Shown here: positions 1-4,361 of the stretch, in pieces
Numbering within the stretch: the stretch's first letter is position 1
How the letters are laid out: every line of letters begins with the position of its first letter
Assembly (NCBI GenBank): GCA_903884125.1
Contig: CAISDR010000365.1
Span: 1-7,515, forward strand
From: an uncultured bacterium
Lineage (GTDB): Bacteria > Pseudomonadota > Alphaproteobacteria > CAISDR01
Direction: 5' to 3'
DNA length: 7,515 bases
Made by a program: the position numbers and the translations under genes
The notes under the pieces: generated by a model
What the model saw: only the letters and a program-made list of their open reading frames with translations
Database searches by the model: none
Told to the model about the DNA's origin: nothing

Positions 1-462
1 AACCTCCAGCGCGAAATGGCTGCCGCCCTTGATCATGGACGCGGGAACGGGGATCTGGGCGGATACATCCTGCAACGCTTCGATTGGTGTACCTGCGGCG
101 ATCCGGCCAACCATGGGGATATTGACCGTATCATTGGCCGCATCATCACGCAGGCCACGCGGCCCACGGGTGGCAATGGCCTGTCGGCCAAGCGATCCTT
201 CGATAACATTGGGGGAGAAACCCTGCCGTTTTGCCGGTTCGACCATATTGTCCGGCATTTTCAACACTTCAAGCGCGCGCGCGCGATGGGGCAGGCGGCG
301 CAGAAAACCGCGCTCCTCCAGCGCCCCGATCAGGCGGTGAATGCCGGATTTGGACCGCAGATCCAGCGCATCCTTCATTTCATCAAATGACGGAGGCACG
401 CCAGTTTCCTTGATCCGCGCATTGATTAACAACAACAATTCATACTGTTTGCGCGTCAACAT
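1..462 (-). CDS. lexA: LexA, SOS response transcriptional repressor (N-terminal part, cut by window edge)
   Basis: LexA represses DNA-damage genes as a dimer and is inactivated by RecA-stimulated self-cleavage. The visible 154 residues start MLTRKQYELL and continue with the winged helix-turn-helix (about residues 24-66, including PPSFDEMKDAL, KSGIHRLI and RARALEV), as in alphaproteobacterial LexA proteins. A linker follows, then the cleavage region GRIAAGTPIEA, with the scissile bond predicted between Ala123 and Gly124. The reading frame is open to the first base of the window, so the catalytic Ser and Lys of the S24-type peptidase domain lie outside it. The family is usually about 230-240 residues in this class, so roughly a third is missing. 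The ATG start is supported by a GGGGG ribosome-binding site at 468-472, five bases upstream, and by the conserved N-terminus. A promoter and LexA operator upstream imply autoregulation. Identification is near certain. Confidence 0.97.
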   Translation of the reverse strand, partial: MLTRKQYELLLLINARIKETGVPPSFDEMKDALDLRSKSGIHRLIGALEERGFLRRLPHRARALEVLKMPDNMVEPAKRQGFSPNVIEGSLGRQAIATRGPRGLRDDAANDTVNIPMVGRIAAGTPIEALQDVSAQIPVPASMIKGGSHFALEV

Positions 463-518
463 CGAAACCCCCGCTTTCCCCGCAAGCTGCGTGTCCCCCG
501 GCACCATACCCGCCAAAA

Positions 519-533
519 GAACAAATCAGCAAC
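519..533 (-). promoter_or_regulatory. Possible second, degenerate LexA operator
   Basis: On the minus strand this reads GTTG-CTGATTT-GTTC, one mismatch from GTTC-N7-GTTC. It lies just downstream of the predicted lexA -10, near the expected transcription start, and is in the opposite orientation to the perfect box at 543-557. It could be a weaker secondary operator or a chance match. Confidence 0.35.
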
Positions 534-542
534 TGAGTTAAT

Positions 543-557
543 GTTCTAGTTGCGTTC
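543..557 (+). promoter_or_regulatory. LexA operator (SOS box), alphaproteobacterial type
   Basis: GTTC-TAGTTGC-GTTC is a perfect GTTC-N7-GTTC direct repeat, the established LexA recognition pattern in alphaproteobacteria. It lies 81 bases upstream of the lexA start and overlaps the predicted -10 and spacer. This is the expected arrangement for negative autoregulation of lexA. It sits 159 bases upstream of the divergent small gene starting at 717, so an effect on that gene is less likely. Confidence 0.92.
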
Positions 558-571
558 TTGAATCGGGTCAA
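543..571 (-). promoter_or_regulatory. lexA promoter (sigma-70-like)
   Basis: Reading the minus strand, TTGACC (566-571, five of six matches to the -35 consensus) is followed by exactly 17 bases and then TAGAAC (543-548, four of six matches to the -10 consensus). This gives a leader of about 75 bases before the lexA ATG at 462. The -10 element is also the proximal half of a LexA operator, so repressor binding would exclude RNA polymerase. The match was made by eye; the transcription start is inferred. Confidence 0.75.
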
Positions 572-579
572 GTGCGATC

Positions 580-588
580 TGTGGATAA
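580..588 (-). promoter_or_regulatory. Perfect DnaA box
   Basis: The plus strand reads TGTGGATAA, so the minus strand is TTATCCACA, the strongest DnaA-binding 9-mer. It lies nine bases upstream of the lexA -35 element in a divergent intergenic region. No cluster of further boxes is visible, so I do not call an origin. It may be a DnaA-responsive control site or coincidence. Confidence 0.5.
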
Positions 589-640
589 ATATTGTCCGGA
601 AAGCGATCAGCCCCGTATTGTTCAGAATTCATATGGCATC

Positions 641-669
641 TTGAAATTTGCTTAAAACCCTGCTAGGTT
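641..669 (+). promoter_or_regulatory. Weak candidate promoter for the small gene at 717
   Basis: TTGAAA (641-646) and TAGGTT (664-669) are separated by 17 bases, and the pair lies about 47 bases before the ATG at 717. The -35 is good and the -10 is poor (three of six). Position and spacing are the main support. Confidence 0.35.
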
Positions 670-716
670 GACAACGCCGTAAAAAGCGGCAATGGCGAAT
701 TCAAAAGGAGTTCAAC

Positions 717-929
717 ATGTCGACCATCGGAAGTACACCGTATCTGCTGCCGGACCCTGATCTGATCGCACAAACGATCTCTCATACCCGCGCGTTGTAC
801 CAAGCCACCAATGATGCAATTATTGCCGGTGCGAAACGGGCCGTAAAAGATTCGGAACCGTGGCAAGCTCGGAAGAATAATAATGCGGCGAACCCTTTGG
901 GTCATTCGCCACTGGATCATAGGGTTTAG
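717..929 (+). CDS. Small hypothetical protein, 70 residues
   Basis: I do not recognise this protein. The start is well supported: AGGAG at 706-710 ends six bases before the ATG. The product begins MSTIGSTPYLLPDPDLIAQ. It has a likely amphipathic helix over about residues 15-45 and an Asn/Ala/His-rich tail of low complexity. There is no signal peptide, membrane segment or Cys cluster. It lies divergent from lexA and upstream of an exported hypothetical protein, with about 136 unassigned bases between them. Translation of the first 50 or so codons looks like coding sequence; the tail is less convincing. Confidence that it is a gene rests mainly on the ribosome-binding site and its placement in an intergenic gap. 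Confidence 0.6.
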   Translation: MSTIGSTPYLLPDPDLIAQTISHTRALYQATNDAIIAGAKRAVKDSEPWQARKNNNAANPLGHSPLDHRV

Positions 930-1065
930 GTCTGAGCGACCGGGGAATTTTCCGGGTTTCAGCCATGCCCCATTGGACTGTTGGTGTTTGGCACCCTGGA
1001 ATCAACCGGGTGTCTGGCCCGTCGGCTTGAAATTCTGGCCCCGGTCTGCTGTCGGGCCTTCGGAC

Positions 1066-1833
1066 GTGTCGCATTGCCCGGCGACACGGCAATGGGGGAC
1101 TGTGACCGGGATTCTTGCTACCCTTTGTCTGACGGCACTGATGCTTGCCTGCCCGGCAACCGGTTATGCTCAGAGTCCGCCCTCCGCGCCGGGTTCCGAT
1201 GCACCGGAGGGTGCGGTTGCAACACCGTTGACGGGGCCAGGCTCGCCGCCCGGTTCTGTGCAGATGCCTGCCAATCTGATGCCGCCACCCGTCAATACCT
1301 GGGAATCCAAATGGAATGTGGACGAGCGCGGAAAATTCGGTGGGTTAATGCGGACATATATGTGCCTGTCGGCCGACCCGCCACCGGAATGCCTGCGCCG
1401 CAAGGGCGACGATCAAAACGACGCCGCATCGCTTGAGGATATTGAGGCAGTTAAGCGTGATGCGCTGGATATTGCAGCCTGGAATAAATTGCGCGAGGCA
1501 TGGCCCAACATTGCCTTTAATGACGATGACGTAGGTGTCATCATGCGCCGGGCCGAAAACAAACAGGATCCCGAAGCATTCGAAATGATAGGGTATATGG
1601 AGCAGAACGGGCAAGGTCTGGCCCAGGATTCCATTGCCGCATTCAAGTCCTATCGCAAGGCCTATGAAGGCGGGCGCAAATCGGCAGGTCCCGCACTTGC
1701 AGAAGTATTTCGCACAATGGCGCCGCCGCAAAAGGCTGAGCTGAATGCCTGGCTGAAAGCACAGGGCGGGGATGCGGCCGTTGTGAAAGATCGAAAGCTT
1801 GGCCCGCCGTCGCCGATGCGCCCTGCAACCTGA
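1066..1833 (+). CDS. Predicted exported protein with a Sel1-like repeat segment (start uncertain)
   Basis: From the GTG at 1066 the product is 255 residues. It starts with a short n-region containing Arg8, a hydrophobic stretch (about 13-29) and a probable signal peptidase I site after GYA (residue 35). A Pro/Gly/Ala-rich linker follows to about residue 80. The rest is a mainly helical acidic domain with two cysteines (100 and 109) that could form a disulfide in the periplasm. Residues 168-203 (AFEMIGYMEQNGQG, then LAQD, then YRKAYEGG) resemble one Sel1/TPR-like helical repeat, suggesting a protein-protein contact role; this is inference. The start is unclear. An in-frame ATG at 883 has a GGAAG site at 871-875 but would add 61 residues that do not look like protein and overlap the gene before. 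A GTG at 1102 has GGGGG close by but leaves no positive n-region. The next gene starts 14 bases after the stop, so the two probably form an operon. Confidence 0.7.
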   Translation: MSHCPATRQWGTVTGILATLCLTALMLACPATGYAQSPPSAPGSDAPEGAVATPLTGPGSPPGSVQMPANLMPPPVNTWESKWNVDERGKFGGLMRTYMCLSADPPPECLRRKGDDQNDAASLEDIEAVKRDALDIAAWNKLREAWPNIAFNDDDVGVIMRRAENKQDPEAFEMIGYMEQNGQGLAQDSIAAFKSYRKAYEGGRKSAGPALAEVFRTMAPPQKAELNAWLKAQGGDAAVVKDRKLGPPSPMRPAT

Positions 1834-1846
1834 GCAAGGAATTCAA

Positions 1847-2149
1847 ATGCCACCGTCTGATCCGCTGGTCGCCAAATTGAAATCACAGATCCGCGCTTTG
1901 CGCGAGACACTGGATCCAAAGGTCCTGACCTTTGTTCAGCAGAAACTGACGGGCGAGGAACCCTATGACAAGGAAGCTGCCAAGGAAGCGATCAACCTGT
2001 TTTTGAAAGGCCGCACGGCCAATCCCGCATTCCTGAAAAAACTCAAGATGAAACTGGCGCAGGAAGGTGCCACATCACCGGGCAGGGACGCCGAGGCCAG
2101 ACCTGATGGCACGACCCCACCGGCGCCACGCCAGCAGCCGAAAAAATAA
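1847..2149 (+). CDS. Hypothetical basic helical protein, 100 residues
   Basis: I do not recognise a family. The ATG at 1847 has AAGGA at 1836-1840, six bases upstream. The start lies 14 bases after the stop of the exported-protein gene, so translation and transcription are probably linked. Residues 1-72 look like three or four amphipathic helices rich in Lys, Leu and Glu (for example LKSQIRALRETLD and FLKKLKMKLAQ). Residues 73-100 are Pro/Gly/Arg/Lys-rich and likely disordered. There is no signal peptide or membrane segment, so it is probably cytoplasmic. The stop is only 12 bases from the convergent hydrolase stop, with no visible terminator between. Confidence 0.7.
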   Translation: MPPSDPLVAKLKSQIRALRETLDPKVLTFVQQKLTGEEPYDKEAAKEAINLFLKGRTANPAFLKKLKMKLAQEGATSPGRDAEARPDGTTPPAPRQQPKK

Positions 2150-2161
2150 TAGCGCCTGCTC

Positions 2162-3412
2162 CTATTCTTCCATTGCGCCGTAAATGATGTTTTTCAACTG
2201 GCCGCGGAAATTGAACGTGCCGCTGGGCATGAACTGGGTCATGAAAACCACCGACATATCTTCGCCTGGATCGATCCAGAAAATGGTCGATGCGGCACCA
2301 CCCCAGTAATAGTCGCCCAGCGATGGTGATTTCGCCGCCACCTGATCATTGACCATCGCAAAGCCCAGACCAAATCCAACGCCGTCATTGCCGGTTTCCG
2401 AAAAACTATCCAGCGCGATATTGGTCAGGTCCTGTCCATTGGGCAGATGATTGCGATGCATCATGGCCAGTGTGCGTGCGCCGATAATCCGACCCTTTGG
2501 TCCCATGCCCTGACGTCGCAACATCTCGCAAAACCGCAGGTAGTCGGCCGTGGTCGACACCAGCCCGCCACCGCCGGAAATCAGCGCCGGTTTTCTTAAA
2601 TATGCACTTGTCGCCGGGTCATCCAGCAGTTTCAGCTTTTTATCCTCGCCGCGCTGGTAATTGGCAGCAAAGCGATCCAGCCGGTCCGGCGTCACATAAA
2701 ATGCTGTATCGACCATACCCAGCGGCTCGAAAATCTCCTCGGCCAGAAATACATCCAGCGACTTGCCGGATAACGCTTCGACCAGCGCTCCGCAAACATC
2801 ACTGGCCAGCGAATATTGCCAGCGCGTTCCGGGCTGATAGCGCAAGGGCACCTGTGCCAGCTTTTCCATGAAATCAACCAGCGTGTCGGCAGTCCCCGCA
2901 CTTCGCACTTTCAGTGCCTTATAGGCGGCATCAACCGGATGGGTCGATGGATTGTTCGGCAACATGCCGCCATAAGTCAGTCCACCCATGTGGGTCAGCA
3001 TGTCTTGAAAATTGACCGGGCGCTTTGGTGCTTCGGTGACCATGTCTGCGCCCTCGCCGGATACCCAGACACGCTGTCTGTTCCAGGAAGGAAAGAAGCG
3101 GGCAACCGGATCGCCGAGCTGAAAAAGACCGCGTTCGTACAGCATCATCAATGCGATTGAAACGATGGGCTTGGTCATCGAATAAATGCGGAAGATCGTG
3201 TCGTCCCTGACCGGTTTATTGCGTTCAATATCCATTGAACCAAACGAACGGAAATAAGCGGTCTGACCATGCCGGGCAATCGCCAGCTGTGCGCCCGCTA
3301 TCCGGCCTTTGGCAATATATTCCCGCTCCAGATGCTGCGTCAGGCGTTCCAGACGTTCAGCAGAAAAGCCGGCCTTGGTTGGATCAACACTTGCAATAGT
3401 CTGAAAGGTCAT
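2162..3412 (-). CDS. Serine hydrolase, class C beta-lactamase-like / family VIII esterase fold
   Basis: This 416-residue protein belongs to the beta-lactamase/transpeptidase-like superfamily (Pfam Beta-lactamase, PF00144). The nucleophile motif is S78-M-T-K81 (SxxK), the second motif is Y200-S-L within RWQYSLASDV, and a WGG motif at 370-372 stands where beta-lactamases have KTG. This combination, with YSx rather than YAN, is typical of EstB-like esterases rather than true AmpC enzymes, so it probably hydrolyses ester or small amide substrates; the substrate is unknown. No signal peptide is visible, which suggests a cytoplasmic enzyme and argues against a role in beta-lactam resistance. The ATG start has AGGGA six bases upstream and is followed by the usual N-terminal helix. 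The length is normal for the family. It is divergent from the cytochrome c gene and convergent with the small genes. Confidence 0.93.
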   Translation of the reverse strand: MTFQTIASVDPTKAGFSAERLERLTQHLEREYIAKGRIAGAQLAIARHGQTAYFRSFGSMDIERNKPVRDDTIFRIYSMTKPIVSIALMMLYERGLFQLGDPVARFFPSWNRQRVWVSGEGADMVTEAPKRPVNFQDMLTHMGGLTYGGMLPNNPSTHPVDAAYKALKVRSAGTADTLVDFMEKLAQVPLRYQPGTRWQYSLASDVCGALVEALSGKSLDVFLAEEIFEPLGMVDTAFYVTPDRLDRFAANYQRGEDKKLKLLDDPATSAYLRKPALISGGGGLVSTTADYLRFCEMLRRQGMGPKGRIIGARTLAMMHRNHLPNGQDLTNIALDSFSETGNDGVGFGLGFAMVNDQVAAKSPSLGDYYWGGAASTIFWIDPGEDMSVVFMTQFMPSGTFNFRGQLKNIIYGAMEE

Positions 3413-3507
3413 GATCAGTCCCTGTTTCTTCCGCTTTGACCTTTGTCAGGTCTTCTGTTTGCCATTCTGGGTCTTGGCCAGATGGCCGCCCAATTGACAA
3501 ACAGTTT

Positions 3508-3521
3508 AGACATTTTTGTCT
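3508..3521. promoter_or_regulatory. Inverted repeat, possible operator in divergent promoter region
   Basis: AGACA-TTTT-TGTCT is a perfect 5-base inverted repeat with a 4-base spacer. It lies between the divergent hydrolase and cytochrome c genes and nine bases from a TTGACA hexamer (3494-3499). It has the form of a binding site for a dimeric regulator, but no regulator gene is visible nearby and the arms are short. Confidence 0.35.
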
Positions 3522-3557
3522 CTTCGTTGCTAGCCATCACACCCGGCCTTGATTCCA

Positions 3558-3563
3558 TATAAT
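3558..3563 (+). promoter_or_regulatory. Candidate -10 element for the cytochrome c gene
   Basis: TATAAT is a perfect -10 hexamer 30 bases before the proposed ATG at 3594, giving a short leader. No convincing -35 is present 16-18 bases upstream; the good TTGACA at 3494-3499 is too far away to pair with it. Activity might need an activator. A GATTC (GANTC-type) site abuts it at 3551-3555. Confidence 0.45.
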
Positions 3564-3593
3564 CTGAGCAATGAGTTTGAGGTATTAAGACCT

Positions 3594-4175
3594 ATGAAAA
3601 TCAGTATGCATCTCGTTTTATTGATGGCCGGGGTCCTTTTTATCGTCGGCCTGGCGCTGGGAACGCCGCCGTTGAATTTGCCTGTTCGAGCGACGGGATT
3701 GGCCAATGCGGATGATCGCACCCAGATCGCCCATGGCCATAGGCTGCATGTTCAATATTGTGCCAGCTGCCACGGGGCCAGGCTGCAGGGGCAGTTTGGC
3801 TGGCGGGTGCGCGCCGCCGACGGACGGATGAAGGCGCCGCCTCATGATGCATCCGGGCATATGCATGAACATTCCGATGCCGAACTTTTGGCAACCATTC
3901 AAAATGGGGCAGGGGTTGGGATTGACATGCCCCGTTATGCCGGGGTCCTGTCTGATCGGGATGCAATGGCCATTATTGCATATATCAAAAGCACCTGGCC
4001 GCTGGCGGTTCGAATTGCCCAGGCAGCAGCTAACCCCGACCGCGCGGGCATGCCCAAGGCTGTTCTGACCCCAGAATTAGCGGTGGCGCAATTATGCCTG
4101 GCCAGTCAGAAGCGGCCCAATACCGCGCCTAAGCTGCCACCGACCGATGATTCCGTAGGTAAATCGCAGCCCTGA
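3594..4175 (+). CDS. Monoheme c-type cytochrome, membrane-anchored or exported
   Basis: A 193-residue electron-transfer protein. Residues 1-23 form a hydrophobic signal peptide or anchor (MKISMHLVLLMAGVLF and on), with no obvious signal peptidase I site, so it may stay anchored with its heme domain in the periplasm. The heme site is C56-A-S-C59-H60. Met112 in DMPRYAG is the likely sixth ligand, at the expected distance. A His/Met-rich segment (APPHD at 81-85, GHMHEHSD at 88-95) resembles a conserved PPHD...GH...H pattern that I recall in a subgroup of class I cytochromes c. The C-terminal 50 or so residues (after about 140) extend beyond the core fold and are Pro/Ala/Lys-rich. The ATG at 3594 is preceded by TGAGGT at 3578-3583 with a rather long 10-base gap; an ATG at 3606 is an alternative. 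No oxidase or partner gene is adjacent, so its redox partner is unknown. Confidence 0.92.
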   Translation: MKISMHLVLLMAGVLFIVGLALGTPPLNLPVRATGLANADDRTQIAHGHRLHVQYCASCHGARLQGQFGWRVRAADGRMKAPPHDASGHMHEHSDAELLATIQNGAGVGIDMPRYAGVLSDRDAMAIIAYIKSTWPLAVRIAQAAANPDRAGMPKAVLTPELAVAQLCLASQKRPNTAPKLPPTDDSVGKSQP

Positions 4176-4235
4176 CCGGGCCAAAAGGTCAATTGGCTTG
4201 GCTATTTGTTGCTTTGCCCCGGCACATTTGGCATG

Positions 4236-4309
4236 GTGCCCACCGGTTTAGGGGGGCACATCGCTAAAAATCGAGTCGGTAAAGGCTCGAACCGGTCAAG
4301 GCTTTGGCC
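4236..4309 (+). other. Potentially structured leader upstream of hppA
   Basis: The gap between the cytochrome c stop and hppA (4176-4361) contains several nested inverted repeats: GTGCCC/GGGCAC (4236-4241 with 4254-4259), ACCGGTT/AACCGGT (4242-4248 with 4290-4296), TCGAG/CTCGA (4271-4275 with 4286-4290), and GGTCAA/TTGGCC with one G-T pair (4294-4299 with 4304-4309). Some exclude one another, so alternative folds are possible. It matches no riboswitch class I can name. No clear promoter was found in this gap, so whether the region is transcribed as hppA leader is inferred. Confidence 0.35.
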
Positions 4310-4361
4310 GAGGATGTGCTGCCTCTTGCTGTGAGACTTAAGTGGAGGGAACCAAAAGCTC

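Noticed and set aside
273..285. Alternating GC tract of 13 bases in lexA, a possible slippage or Z-DNA site
   Set aside because: It encodes the conserved RARALEV stretch of LexA in frame and is too short to claim phase variation.
463..716. Replication origin near the DnaA box
   Set aside because: Only one DnaA box is visible, with no cluster and no strongly AT-rich unwinding element.
883..1065. In-frame N-terminal extension of the exported protein
   Set aside because: Composition is unlike protein, it overlaps the preceding gene, and it would put the signal peptide about 70 residues inside the product.
981..1436. Plus-strand open frame overlapping the exported protein
   Set aside because: It is a frame shadow; the overlapping frame carries a signal peptide, a Sel1-like segment and a sensible stop next to the following gene.
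1345..1731. Minus-strand open frames opposite the exported protein
   Set aside because: They have no ribosome-binding site and are Cys/His-rich antisense translations of a better-supported gene.
3220..3243. GTTC and GAAC motifs forming an inverted repeat in the hydrolase gene
   Set aside because: It lies inside coding sequence and does not fit the direct-repeat GTTC-N7-GTTC spacing of a LexA site.
2162..3412. Interpretation of the serine hydrolase as a beta-lactamase resistance gene
   Set aside because: It has no signal peptide, the second motif is YSL rather than YAN, and WGG replaces KTG; these point to an esterase-like enzyme.
4180..4197. Possible terminator after the cytochrome c gene (GCCAA/TTGGC)
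   Set aside because: The stem is only five bases, the loop eight, and no T tract follows.
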